Of a stretch of DNA of 64,000 nucleotides, positions 1-8,662 are shown one piece after another. A program made the translations under genes and the position numbers. The notes beneath the pieces are model-generated. The model was not told where the DNA came from. It saw only the letters and a program-made list of their open reading frames with translations, and did no database searches. Positions within the stretch are counted from its first letter, which is position 1; the number at the start of each line of letters is the position of its first letter. The stretch spans positions 1 through 64,000 of the forward strand of contig JAFUQZ010000021.1 in assembly GCA_017472085.1 (NCBI GenBank), written 5' to 3'. This stretch comes from Akkermansia sp. GTDB lineage: Bacteria > Verrucomicrobiota > Verrucomicrobiia > Verrucomicrobiales > Akkermansiaceae.

Positions 1-137
1 CATCCTGTCTGTGTTTCGCCTCCGGCTTCCTTCCCACCCCACATTACTGTGACGCAGTTGCCTTCGGCTATTTGATTCCGCTCTGTCAGCGGCTCATTGG
101 GGACTCTCACCCCAGTTACGTGTCATGCCTGACGTAC
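1..137 (-). mobile_element. Group II intron, 5' end (cut by window edge)
   Basis: Read on the minus strand, this stretch has the look of domain I of a bacterial group II intron. It starts with GTACGTCAGGCATGAC, followed by GGGGTGAGAGTCCCC, then AAGGCAACTGCGTCAC and GGTGGGAAGGAAGCCGGAGG, all phrases I associate with such introns. The proposed first intron base is the complement of 137. The rest, including any reverse transcriptase, lies beyond the window. The insertion point is directly after the T run of a terminator-like hairpin, as is known for class C introns. The class was not established here. Confidence 0.7.
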
Positions 138-174
138 AAAAGAGGAGGCAACAGGCCTCAGCCGTGCTGCCTCC
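138..174 (-). terminator. dnaN terminator, intron insertion site
   Basis: On the minus strand GGAGGCA pairs with TGCCTCC (144-150 with 168-174), with a smaller GGC/GCC hairpin inside the loop, followed by TCTTTT. It lies 36 bases past the dnaN stop codon. The group II intron starts directly after the T run. Confidence 0.65.
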
Positions 175-209
175 CCCACGTATCACCTTGGGAAACTTGC
201 TTATGCCTG

Positions 210-1298
210 TTACACGTGTATGGGCATCAGAACGTACAGGAATTCATCCGCCACGCGCATCACACCGGGGCTGGAGGCATCGATGAGGTCGATGGCTACT
301 TCGCTGTCGCCGACGGCTTTCAGCGGTGCCTGCACGAAGTCAGCGTTGAATGCAATGGAAAGCTCACGACCATTGTAGTCGATGGGCATTTCTTCATTCG
401 CTTCACCCATGTTCTTGGCGCTGGACTGCACGCGCATGGCACCCGGCACGAACTGGAAGCTGACGATGTTGGACTTCTCAGAGGAAAGGAGGGAAACGCG
501 GCGCACGGTCTCGTTGAGCTCCGGGGCGGGCAGGATGATGCGCTCGTTGTAGCGGCTGGGAATCACCTGGCGATAGTTCGGATAGTTGCCGTCTATCAGC
601 TTGGTGATGAGCAGAGTATCGCCGAAATCAAAGGCGGCCTGGTTGGTGGTGATACGTACCATCACATCGCCGGCATCGCCCAGCAGGCGGTGCAGCTCAG
701 CCACGGCGCGGCTGGGGATATCGATGCACACGTTCTGGGATTCCGGGAACTCCAGCTCATTCTCGAAGAGAGCCAGACGGCGGCCATCCGTGGCCACCAG
801 CGTGAGCTTGCCATCCTGGAAGCAGGTGTAGATACCGTTGAGCACATAGCGCATACCGTCGTTCGCAATGGCAAACTCGGTGTAGCGGAATCCCTTGTTG
901 AGCATAGCCTGCGGCACCTTGAACTCGCGCACCTCGCGGAAAGAGGGCAGCCCCGGGAACTCATCGGCACTCAGTCCATTGAGTTTGAATCGGGCACGGT
1001 TGCAGCAGATGGTGGCCACTGTGTCCTTGACCTCTACCTCCACCTCGCCGTCACGCAGCTCCCGGATGATGCTCTGCAGCTTCTTGGCCGGCAGGGTCAC
1101 AGCACCCGCTTTCTCCACAATGCAGGGAACTTTGGTCATGATGGTCAGCTCCATGTTGGTGGTCATGAGCTGCAGCTCCCCGTCTGCCACGGAGAGCAGG
1201 ACATTGGAGAGTATGGGCATGCTCGGGCGGGTTGATACCGCACCCGTCACCTTGTTGAGCCCATCAAGAAGCACCTGTTTAGCAAGAGAAAATTTCAT
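210..1298 (-). CDS. dnaN: DNA polymerase III sliding clamp (beta subunit)
   Basis: This 362-residue protein matches the beta clamp in length (about 366 residues in E. coli) and along its whole sequence, starting with MKFSLAKQVLLDGLNKV and ending with the typical PLKAVGDSEVAIDLIDASSPGVMR and YVLMPIHV. The clamp is a ring-shaped homodimer that holds the replicative polymerase on DNA and docks mismatch-repair and ligase partners. The gene stands alone here, away from dnaA, which is not in the window. An AAAGGA ribosome site lies just upstream, and a promoter with a 17-base spacer lies at 1320-1348. It is not next to the origin candidate, which is about 31 kb away. Confidence 0.97.
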   Translation of the reverse strand: MKFSLAKQVLLDGLNKVTGAVSTRPSMPILSNVLLSVADGELQLMTTNMELTIMTKVPCIVEKAGAVTLPAKKLQSIIRELRDGEVEVEVKDTVATICCNRARFKLNGLSADEFPGLPSFREVREFKVPQAMLNKGFRYTEFAIANDGMRYVLNGIYTCFQDGKLTLVATDGRRLALFENELEFPESQNVCIDIPSRAVAELHRLLGDAGDVMVRITTNQAAFDFGDTLLITKLIDGNYPNYRQVIPSRYNERIILPAPELNETVRRVSLLSSEKSNIVSFQFVPGAMRVQSSAKNMGEANEEMPIDYNGRELSIAFNADFVQAPLKAVGDSEVAIDLIDASSPGVMRVADEFLYVLMPIHV

Positions 1299-1319
1299 AC
1301 GCTATCCTTTGTTGCGCCC

Positions 1320-1348
1320 ATTTTACCCATTGTGTTGCCAACTGGCAA
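1320..1348 (-). promoter_or_regulatory. dnaN promoter
   Basis: Minus strand: TTGCCA (1343-1348), 17-base spacer, TAAAAT (1320-1325). Transcription would start about 15 bases before the dnaN ATG. Confidence 0.6.
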
Positions 1349-1427
1349 GCCAAAATCATGAAAATTACCAGATTTTCTACCATTTTTTCTACACTTATAC
1401 CACATATTGTGTTTTTATAAAGTTTTA

Positions 1428-1463
1428 CCCCGCCGGAAAGTGTACGAATTCTTTCCGGCGGGG
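1428..1463 (-). terminator. Hairpin after rdgB
   Basis: A perfect 13-bp inverted repeat (1428-1440 with 1451-1463, CCCCGCCGGAAAG arms, 10-base loop) lies past the rdgB stop. On the minus strand it is followed by TAAAACTTT, a weak T run. It may end the MATE-rdgB transcript and insulate dnaN. Confidence 0.6.
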
Positions 1464-1497
1464 CAATGATGTGTTTAAGATTTCTTAAAGGATATTT

Positions 1498-2112
1498 TTA
1501 ATACTCAAAACGCGAGGAACGGCAGCGAATCCAATCGGCAAATTGGCGGAGGGCATTGCCGCGATGAGAAATGGCGTTTTTAGCAGCAGCAGGCAGCTCT
1601 GCCATGGTGCAGGTATAGCCCTGCGGCACAAAGAGGGGATCGTAGCCAAATCCCTGCAAACCACGGGGATGGAGGGTGATACGGCCCTCCACCGTGCCGC
1701 AGAAGTGAGCTATCTCGCGCCCGTTCTCAGCGAGGGAGAGGGCACAGACGAAACGAGCGGGGAAGGGAGCCCAACCGCGCAGCACACTGAGTTCGCGCAG
1801 GAGCTTGGCATTATTGTCGGCATCCTGCCCGTGTTCACCGGCATAGCGGGCAGAGAGCACACCGGGGGCTCCGTTCAGGGTGTCCACGCAGAGTCCGGAG
1901 TCATCTGCCAGCACCAGGCCGCTGAATACAGCGGAAATTCCCTCGGCTTTCAAGCGGGCATTGGCAGCAAAGGTATGGCCGGTTTCCTCCACATCGGGAG
2001 CATCCGGCAAATCCAGCAGGGTGGAAACCTTGTACTCCGGCGGGAGAATCGCGGCTATTTCCTGTGCTTTGTGGGCATTACGCGTGGCGATGAGAATCGG
2101 TATCTGAGTCAT
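1498..2112 (-). CDS. rdgB: dITP/XTP pyrophosphatase (Ham1/RdgB)
   Basis: About 204 residues with the Ham1 family hallmarks: N-terminal LIATRNAHKAQEI, the catalytic LADDSGLCVDTLNGAPGVLSAR block, and GFGYDPLFVP with SHRGNALR near the C-terminus. The enzyme hydrolyses non-canonical purine triphosphates (ITP, dITP, XTP) to monophosphates and so keeps them out of DNA and RNA. I chose the ATG at 2112, which gives MTQIPILIATRNAHK and fits the family; an in-frame ATG at 2142 would add ten residues with no homology. Either start overlaps the 3' end of the MATE gene, so translation is probably coupled. Confidence 0.95.
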   Translation of the reverse strand: MTQIPILIATRNAHKAQEIAAILPPEYKVSTLLDLPDAPDVEETGHTFAANARLKAEGISAVFSGLVLADDSGLCVDTLNGAPGVLSARYAGEHGQDADNNAKLLRELSVLRGWAPFPARFVCALSLAENGREIAHFCGTVEGRITLHPRGLQGFGYDPLFVPQGYTCTMAELPAAAKNAISHRGNALRQFADWIRCRSSRFEY

Positions 2113-3493
2113 GAATGGGGGTTTGATAGGTCTTTTTAACAAGAATGCGGGTCAGGAAGAGGTAGATGACAATGAATCCGAGGGTGGCCGAAAGAACATC
2201 TGCCAGTACCTGAGAGAACCACACGCCGTTGGTGCCGAAATGGCGGGGCAAAATCAGCAGGCAGGGGATGAGGAAGATGAACTGGCGGGTCATGTTCAGG
2301 AAGATGCTCATCACCGGTCGTCCAATGGCCTGGAAGAAGTTACCGATGACAATCTGCGACCCGATGATGGGGAACACGAGAGCCATGATACGGGTACCGT
2401 TCGTGGAAATATCGATGAGGCGAGAGGAGTCACCGCCCGTATCTTTGACGAACAGCAACACCATTTCCCGGGGGAAGAGCTCCATCATCAGCCAACCGAA
2501 TGTGGTGATGGCGCTGCCGGCCAGCATGGCATAGAACAGAACTCTCTTCACCCGCCCGTAGTTACCCATGCCCAGATTGTACCCGGCAATGGGCTGCATG
2601 CCCTGGGTGATACCCAGCACAATCATGACGAAGAAGAAAATAACGCGGTTGATGATACCGAAAGCACCGGCCCCCATGGGGCCTTCGCAGCTCTGCAAGG
2701 CATAGTTATAGGCCACCACCACCAGGCAGCCGCAGGCATTCAGCAGGCAGGGCGGCAGACCCACCATGCAGATACGGCGCAGGATAGGGCCGCAGAGCTT
2801 GTAGATACCCCCGCGAAAATGCAACACACTGCTGCGGTGCAGGAAATGCGATATCACCCAGATGAGCCCGACTCCCTGAGCCAGCACAATGGAGAGGCCT
2901 GCCCCGGTCATTCCCCAATCCAGCACGTAGATGAAGAGATGCGCGCTGCTGATATTGACCACCAGTGAAATGAGCAGGCTGACCATAGCCTGTTTCGGAT
3001 AGCCGCTGGCGCGCATCAGGTGATTGAGGTTCATGAACATGTTGGTAATCGGATAACCCAGCAGCAACACCAGCATGAAATCGTAGGCGGGCTTCATCGT
3101 CTGCCCGGAAATACCGAATACACCCAGAATCTGCTCCAGCACCACCACCGGCAGCAGCCCCAGCAACAGCCCGGAGAGGATACTCACCACCAGGCAATGC
3201 CCCAGGATACGAAATGCACGGTCAAAATCCTGCTGTCCCAGGGAGATGGATGCCAGCGAGGAGCAGCCCAGACCAATCATGGAACCGACGGCCACCATCA
3301 GGTTCGTAATCGGGAAAGCCAGCGCCATGGCGGCGATGGCATACGGCCCGCAGCACTGGCCTATGTACATAGCATCCACCAGGTTATACACCGACATGGC
3401 GGCCATGCCCACAATCGCCGGTAGCGAATACTGAGCCAGCAACCGAGCAATCGGCTTGCTCTCCAATTCCACCAGCTTGGCATCTTTCTGCAT
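2078..3493 (-). CDS. MATE family multidrug/Na+ efflux transporter
   Basis: A roughly 471-residue, 12-helix membrane protein of the MATE family. It shows the early signature PIARLLAQYSLPAIVGMAAMS, a YNLVDAMYIG segment, and the repeated second half with GITQGMQPIAGYNLGMGNY. MATE proteins export cationic drugs or metabolites in exchange for Na+ or H+; the substrate cannot be told from sequence. The ATG at 3493 (MQKDAKLVELESKP) is preferred because the upstream ATG at 3529 only adds residues not typical of the family. The gene lies 38 bases after the TPR gene and overlaps rdgB by about 35 bases. Confidence 0.92.
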   Translation of the reverse strand: MQKDAKLVELESKPIARLLAQYSLPAIVGMAAMSVYNLVDAMYIGQCCGPYAIAAMALAFPITNLMVAVGSMIGLGCSSLASISLGQQDFDRAFRILGHCLVVSILSGLLLGLLPVVVLEQILGVFGISGQTMKPAYDFMLVLLLGYPITNMFMNLNHLMRASGYPKQAMVSLLISLVVNISSAHLFIYVLDWGMTGAGLSIVLAQGVGLIWVISHFLHRSSVLHFRGGIYKLCGPILRRICMVGLPPCLLNACGCLVVVAYNYALQSCEGPMGAGAFGIINRVIFFFVMIVLGITQGMQPIAGYNLGMGNYGRVKRVLFYAMLAGSAITTFGWLMMELFPREMVLLFVKDTGGDSSRLIDISTNGTRIMALVFPIIGSQIVIGNFFQAIGRPVMSIFLNMTRQFIFLIPCLLILPRHFGTNGVWFSQVLADVLSATLGFIVIYLFLTRILVKKTYQTPIHDSDTDSHRHA

Positions 3494-3531
3494 ACAGGAT
3501 AAGATACGACTGCAATGGAATTTTGTCAAGC

Positions 3532-6021
3532 TCAGGGTTTCTTCTTAATCTCACGGATTTCCTCGCTGCCGCGGCGGCGGAGGCGCTGAGGCTCCGGGCG
3601 TTTGAGACGAAGCCTGACCCGGATGCGGCGGCCGCGTTTATCACGCATTTTACTGCGAATACGAATGGTGCGGAAGCGCTTGGGATCAGTCACATGCCCT
3701 CTGCCGGCAGCGGACGGTGTCTTGACGGTTTCAATATCTCTGCGAATCTCTCTGAGCGCCACATCGAAGGGGTCTTCCGGGGCAGCCGGTTCGGTGGATT
3801 CACCCTCGGCGGGTTGGTCACCCGTTTCACTCGGGTCAGCATCCGGGTCCATGGGGGCAACGGGGTCATCCAGCCGCTCAGCATCCCTGCGGGCGATGAT
3901 GTCGTTCATCTCCGGGTCATTCTTCCGCAGTTCATTCGCCTCATCGTTGGGATTGATGGTCTCCACGAGGTCTTCGCCGGGTTGATTGGCGTTGTCCGGG
4001 TTATTGCGGAGGTATTGCTCGAATTCGGGATCCGGCTCGGCACCGTTGGCGATACTGCGGTCGTATGCTCGCGCGGCTTCGGGAATTTTCTTCATTTCGG
4101 CATAGAGGCGCGCCATGTTGTAATGGGCATCCCCCAGACCGGCTTTCAGCTTCACCGCTGCGGCAAAGTGCTTGAGCGCGGCATCGTATTCGCCGCTGAT
4201 GGCCTCGATATTGGCCAGGTAGAAGAAAGCCTCGGCATTGCCGGGGTCCAGCTCAATGGTACGGGCAAACATGATGCGCGCCTGATCCATCTGGTCGAGG
4301 CGGTAGTGGCAAATTCCGGCCAGATAGTAGGATATGGCCAGATCGGGCGCCAGTCGAGCGGCACGGGTCAGATACTCAATACCTTCCTCGCATTTGTTGC
4401 GATACAGCAGAATCGTGCCCAGGTTCACCAGCCCCGCCACGTGGTCGGGGTTGGAATCGTAGAGGGTGCGGTAGAGCTGTTCAGCGGCGGTATAGCGCCC
4501 TTTGGAGAACGCCTTGGCGGCCAGGGTGGCCAGAGCCTCAGCCTCCAGGCCCTCGCGCACGGCGGCAGCGGCTTCCTGCTCTCCCTGTTCTGTACCAGCC
4601 ACGCTGTTCTTTACGGCTTCCATGACTCGCCGCTCTGCATCCGTCAAATCGAGACTGCTCTCCTGGTCGAGCTTCTGGAGGGCGCTGAGGGTGGCAGGGT
4701 CCTGATTTTTAATCTGTTTATAGGTTTCGATGAGGAGCTTGCGACCCTCTTCCTGCATGGCGATGGTGCGCTTCTGTTTGGCAATCACCTCGCGCAGCAG
4801 CTTGTTTTCCTCTGCCAGGGCGGGGTCCACATTCGGCGCATTGGCCTGCGTCTCCAAATCGGCTTCCAGATTATTGAGACGCTCCGTGAGATCGGAGACA
4901 CGGCGGCGGTAGCCCATGTTCTCCTCATAGATACCGCTCATTTCATCGCGGAGGCGGTCGGCCTCTGCGCGGGCTTCATCGAGCTGCTGTTGCAGGACGG
5001 CCTGCTGGTCACCGGAACCGGCCATCTGAGCCTCCAGTTCCGCCACGCGAGCCTGAGCATTCTTGAGCTGCTGGTCGAGCGTGATATTCTGGTCCAGCAA
5101 TGCCTTGGTCTTTTCGGGGCTGTTCAGCTCCACAATGGCTCGCAGTTGTTCGTTTTCGGCTTTCAGGGCATCACGCTCACGGGTGACCCGCTCCAGCTCT
5201 GCCTGAGTGGCTGCCAGGGTGGTCTCCAGTTCTGCCACACGGGATTCGGCTTTCTGCCGGGCATCTTCGGAGGCCCGGTACTTGGCCTCCATCTCTGCCA
5301 GCTGGCGGGAGAGGGAATCCACTACCTGATTACCGGCGGCGCGTTCCGAGGTAATCTGTTTCTGGAGGCTTTCGTAGCGCTCCTTATACATCTTCTGCTC
5401 CGTCTGAGCGACGATGAGCTGCTTCTGCACGTCCTCGAACTTCGTGTTCAGCTCCTTATAGGCAGCAGCCATGCGGCGGCACTCTTCCTGAGCCAGTGCC
5501 AGAGCATTGTACAGCTTCTTATCCGTGCTGTCGTAGTCCGGCAGCTCGATGGGCCGGTAATCAGAGGGGGCTGTTTCTCCGTCTGTCGGCGGATTCACCG
5601 GCTGTGGCACCAGCGTGGTGCGCGGGCCCTCCATGGAAATGGGACGGCCGGGCTGGCGTCCCGTCGGAATGGGCGCATCCTTGGCTTTCCGGCGATAAGT
5701 GGCCATATTTTCTGCCAGCAGGCGGCGGCGCATGGACACCAGGTTACTCTTCCAGTTCGGGTAATCCTTCACGATACCGGCCAGGATTTTTTCCGCCTGC
5801 TGTCCCCGGGAAATGGCAGCATTATAGTTCTGTTGCTGTGCCAGGCGTTCCGACTCGCGACACATGCGGTAGGCCGTCAGGTAAATCTCTGCCGGGTCCT
5901 GCACCATCTGCCTGTTGACTGTCATGGCAGGAGTCTGAGGCTGTTGAGCATAGAGCGGAGTCCACGCCGTCAGCGCGAGAGAACAGAGAATGGCAGCAGT
6001 ACTGGTGCGAAATGAATTCAT
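3532..6021 (-). CDS. Exported coiled-coil/TPR protein
   Basis: About 829 residues starting MNSFRTSTAAILCSLALTAW, a signal peptide with a likely cut after PLYAQ. An N-terminal helical part is followed by a long heptad-rich coiled coil (about residues 150-420, rich in Glu, Gln, Arg and Ala). Consecutive TPR-like units follow (about 490-670: VAGLVNLGTILLYRNKCEEGIEYL, LDPGNAEAFFYLANIEAISGEYD). Then come an acidic linker and a very basic C-terminal tail (RRIRVRLRLKRPEPQRLRRR). It is probably a periplasmic or envelope scaffold. It sits between the transglutaminase-like gene and the MATE gene on the same strand. No enzymatic motif was seen. The start at 6021 is preferred over 6039. Confidence 0.75.
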   Translation of the reverse strand: MNSFRTSTAAILCSLALTAWTPLYAQQPQTPAMTVNRQMVQDPAEIYLTAYRMCRESERLAQQQNYNAAISRGQQAEKILAGIVKDYPNWKSNLVSMRRRLLAENMATYRRKAKDAPIPTGRQPGRPISMEGPRTTLVPQPVNPPTDGETAPSDYRPIELPDYDSTDKKLYNALALAQEECRRMAAAYKELNTKFEDVQKQLIVAQTEQKMYKERYESLQKQITSERAAGNQVVDSLSRQLAEMEAKYRASEDARQKAESRVAELETTLAATQAELERVTRERDALKAENEQLRAIVELNSPEKTKALLDQNITLDQQLKNAQARVAELEAQMAGSGDQQAVLQQQLDEARAEADRLRDEMSGIYEENMGYRRRVSDLTERLNNLEADLETQANAPNVDPALAEENKLLREVIAKQKRTIAMQEEGRKLLIETYKQIKNQDPATLSALQKLDQESSLDLTDAERRVMEAVKNSVAGTEQGEQEAAAAVREGLEAEALATLAAKAFSKGRYTAAEQLYRTLYDSNPDHVAGLVNLGTILLYRNKCEEGIEYLTRAARLAPDLAISYYLAGICHYRLDQMDQARIMFARTIELDPGNAEAFFYLANIEAISGEYDAALKHFAAAVKLKAGLGDAHYNMARLYAEMKKIPEAARAYDRSIANGAEPDPEFEQYLRNNPDNANQPGEDLVETINPNDEANELRKNDPEMNDIIARRDAERLDDPVAPMDPDADPSETGDQPAEGESTEPAAPEDPFDVALREIRRDIETVKTPSAAGRGHVTDPKRFRTIRIRSKMRDKRGRRIRVRLRLKRPEPQRLRRRGSEEIREIKKKP

Positions 6022-6108
6022 GGAACAGAGACGCATCACATCATACCTGATTGCCGCCTCATTGCAAGATAGAATCGTGTCAAATTATGCGGGGATATAC
6101 GCAAAAGC

Positions 6109-6135
6109 CGCTGATGGTGCTCAGCACCATCAGCG
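6109..6135 (-). terminator. Terminator after the transglutaminase-like gene
   Basis: A 12-bp perfect stem (CGCTGATGGTGC, 6109-6120, with 6124-6135) with a 3-base loop is followed on the minus strand by GCTTTTGC. It lies 26 bases past the stop of the gene starting at 8471. Confidence 0.8.
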
Positions 6136-6161
6136 AATCAAACTTTTCCGGCCTCTGCAGC

Positions 6162-8471
6162 TCAATCGCTCTTTTTGGCGTTGCTGAGGCGTTCGTTGGC
6201 CTCTTTGGCAATCTTCTCAGCTTTCCTGGAATTACCGGCTCTGGCATAGATATCCGCCACCTGTTTCTGGATGGAGACTTCCTTGGAGAGCTTGAAGTAA
6301 TCACCGCCGCCGGAGCGAATTTCCTTCTCGAAGAGCTTTTCGGCTTCCTTGGCCAACTGAGCCCAATCTCGCGGTGTAGCTTCAGCTTTTTCATAGTTGC
6401 TGACGCACTGGGAAAGCAACTGTCCGAAGATATCTCCGCGTTTGGTGTAGCCCTTGAGTTCCTTGCGGTAGAGATTGTAGAGACTGCGGATATCCTTATT
6501 CTCCGCCAGCATGGAAGCCTGGCGACCAATGGCCTCTACCACGAGGTCGCTGCGATCCTCGCCGCCGTTGCGGCGCAGCTGGCGCAGACTGCGATCCATG
6601 GCCTGTTTCTTACCGGCGGTGGAGCGGCCGCTGATGATGTATTTATCCTCCACCTCGGCGGCGATGTCCGTCAGCTCCGTATTCTTGCGGCTCTGCACAC
6701 CGAGGGTATTGTGGATGCGGCGCCACTCACCCATGCCGACTTCGGAGCCGCCCTCCTGCCCCAGCATCTCCACGAGGTTGCTCCAGGCAGCCGTGAGCGT
6801 AGGATAAGCGCCGGAGACGTAACGTGCCGCTCCGCGGGCTTCATCCACATTACCACTGCTGAGCAGGAAGCGGGAGAGGCCGATGCAGTCTGCCGCACCG
6901 TCATACTGCCCGGGTTTCTCCTTTTTGGTCTGAAGCAGGAGCATGGATTCATGATGGCGGCGCCCGGAACAGGGGTTCGTGTAGGTGCCGGTCTTGTAAC
7001 CGTAGCTGTTAATCTGGTTCCACTGGGTTTCTGAATCGTTGGAAACCACCCAGGCATGGCCGCCGCGGTCACCGTCACCTACGGCGTAAACGGCGGGAAT
7101 GCCCGCCACCTTGGCCGTGTTGGCGGAGTAGTAGGCCTGGTCCATGCAGATACCGCCCTCCTTGCGGATTTCTTCGAACGTGTAGTGGGTGTAGGGGTCT
7201 TTGCCGTTCTTGGCGCGGTCCATCAGGTACTTGATGGAGTTGTAGGCCTTGCTCGCCCAGGAGGCGCGGTCATAGCTGAGGTTCTTCTCCACCCACTCAA
7301 ACTCAGATCGGGGGAGACGCACATCCACCACCATGAGGAGGCGTGCCACGCTCATCTTCTTCACATCCGTGAGCAGCTTGCGCTTGCTGTCGCGCTGGCG
7401 GTAGTATTCGAACACCTCCGGCATCTTCAGCACCGGGGTCTTGGGGTTGCGCAGGCGCCCGTTGGAGTTGGCCGTACCGGGGTTCACCAGGGAGCAGGCA
7501 ATGGCCAGATTCAGGTATTTGGCGCGGTCTTTCTCCGGGGTGTTGAGCCAGATGTTGTAAAAGGTCTGGATGGCGAAGGGCATGTTCTCCGGACGGCCCT
7601 CCTGAAGCATGTAGTTCTGAATGAAGGCATGCAGCGGGCGGCTGCGGTCATTCACCAGCCAGCGGATGAAGTCGCGCCCCGATTCCGGGGTGGAGCCCTT
7701 CAGCGGTTTGGAACCGAGCTTATCCTCCGGGTGAGTGATATAGCGCAGCGATTCCTGGCCGGAATAGTTGATGAGAATGCAGAGCTCCACCGCATTCATC
7801 AGGTTGCGGGAAGAGCGGTAGGCATGGTAATTGAGCTTGCCCGTACTGCCGCCCAGCAATCCCTGCACCGCCTCCACAGTCTTGGCCGTGAACGCCTTGG
7901 AGAACTCGGCATAGTTACCCTCCTTCAGCACGTTCTCCAGCATGGTATTGAACTTCTCTCGCTCTTCGCGGGAGAGTGTACCCGTCAAATCCACCGATTC
8001 ATCATAATCGCCCTTCTCCGGCTCCTCAGGCTTTTCCGGCTCCTCGGGTGTTTCATCAGGTTCTTCATCCTGTTGCTCCTGCTCGCGGCGGCGGCGCTCC
8101 TCCTCCTCTGCCCGGCGGCGGGCTTCTTCCTCTGCCTTGCGGCGAGCCTCTTCCTCCGCAGCCTTACGGCGGGCTTCCTCCTCTGCCTTCAGGCGCTCCT
8201 GCTCGGCTTTCTCGCGGGCAAGGCGTTCGGCTTCCTCCTTAGCCTTGCGGGCTCTTTCCTCGGCTGCTTTCCTGCGGGCGGCTTCTGCCTTTTCCATGCG
8301 GATGCGCTCTTTTTCCTGCATATCATAGTAGTAGTAACCGCCACCGCCAATCACAATTGCCAACAGGATGAGGATAATCACTCCGGCATTGTTGCTACCG
8401 GATTTTTTGCCGTAGCTGTTCCTGGGGGGTGTCGGGGGAGATATCGGGCGTCTGGAGGGTTTCTTTGCCAT
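6162..8471 (-). CDS. Membrane-anchored transglutaminase-like/coiled-coil protein
   Basis: 769 residues. A basic Pro-rich head (1-28) precedes one membrane helix (about 29-49, GVIILILLAIVIGGGGYYYY). Next is a highly charged Lys/Glu/Arg/Ala coiled coil (about 52-135) and a PEEPEKPEE linker. The globular part contains a transglutaminase-like signature: Cys442 in GGICMDQAYYSANTAKVAGIPA, His472 in GGHAWVVSND and a possible third residue, Asn488, in QINSYGY. The C-terminal 200 residues are helical and TPR-like. The fold would place a Cys-His thiol enzyme or an inactive binding module outside the inner membrane; the target is unknown. It is first in a same-strand run with the TPR protein, MATE and rdgB, separated from them by a terminator. 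Confidence 0.7.
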   Translation of the reverse strand: MAKKPSRRPISPPTPPRNSYGKKSGSNNAGVIILILLAIVIGGGGYYYYDMQEKERIRMEKAEAARRKAAEERARKAKEEAERLAREKAEQERLKAEEEARRKAAEEEARRKAEEEARRRAEEEERRRREQEQQDEEPDETPEEPEKPEEPEKGDYDESVDLTGTLSREEREKFNTMLENVLKEGNYAEFSKAFTAKTVEAVQGLLGGSTGKLNYHAYRSSRNLMNAVELCILINYSGQESLRYITHPEDKLGSKPLKGSTPESGRDFIRWLVNDRSRPLHAFIQNYMLQEGRPENMPFAIQTFYNIWLNTPEKDRAKYLNLAIACSLVNPGTANSNGRLRNPKTPVLKMPEVFEYYRQRDSKRKLLTDVKKMSVARLLMVVDVRLPRSEFEWVEKNLSYDRASWASKAYNSIKYLMDRAKNGKDPYTHYTFEEIRKEGGICMDQAYYSANTAKVAGIPAVYAVGDGDRGGHAWVVSNDSETQWNQINSYGYKTGTYTNPCSGRRHHESMLLLQTKKEKPGQYDGAADCIGLSRFLLSSGNVDEARGAARYVSGAYPTLTAAWSNLVEMLGQEGGSEVGMGEWRRIHNTLGVQSRKNTELTDIAAEVEDKYIISGRSTAGKKQAMDRSLRQLRRNGGEDRSDLVVEAIGRQASMLAENKDIRSLYNLYRKELKGYTKRGDIFGQLLSQCVSNYEKAEATPRDWAQLAKEAEKLFEKEIRSGGGDYFKLSKEVSIQKQVADIYARAGNSRKAEKIAKEANERLSNAKKSD

Positions 8472-8578
8472 GCACTTATGCTATCTTTTTGTTGCGGCAA
8501 GTAAAGCAAAAAAAACATTTTCCGGTTAATTTCCGATGAGGGGGAGGGCAAATTCACTCTTACGAGAGCCGTTTAAGC

Positions 8579-8607
8579 TTGCCAATGCAGGCTTTTAATG
8601 CTATGCT
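8579..8607 (+). promoter_or_regulatory. purB promoter
   Basis: TTGCCA (8579-8584), 17-base spacer, TATGCT (8602-8607). The predicted start is about 48 bases before the purB ATG. Confidence 0.55.
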
Positions 8608-8662
8608 GCGCGCGCACCCGGGCAGGGTGTCCCATCATCTATCAACTTAGTTTTCAAGAGAC

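Noticed and set aside
1299-1497. Replication origin next to dnaN
   Set aside because: No DnaA boxes or A/T-rich unwinding tract are present; the gap at 32.1-32.4 kb has both.
3523-6015. 830-codon open frame on the plus strand opposite the TPR/coiled-coil gene
   Set aside because: It mirrors the opposite gene's codon bias, has no recognisable domain and lies wholly inside a well-supported gene. The same applies to 72-1235, 37284-39218 and 51471-53852.
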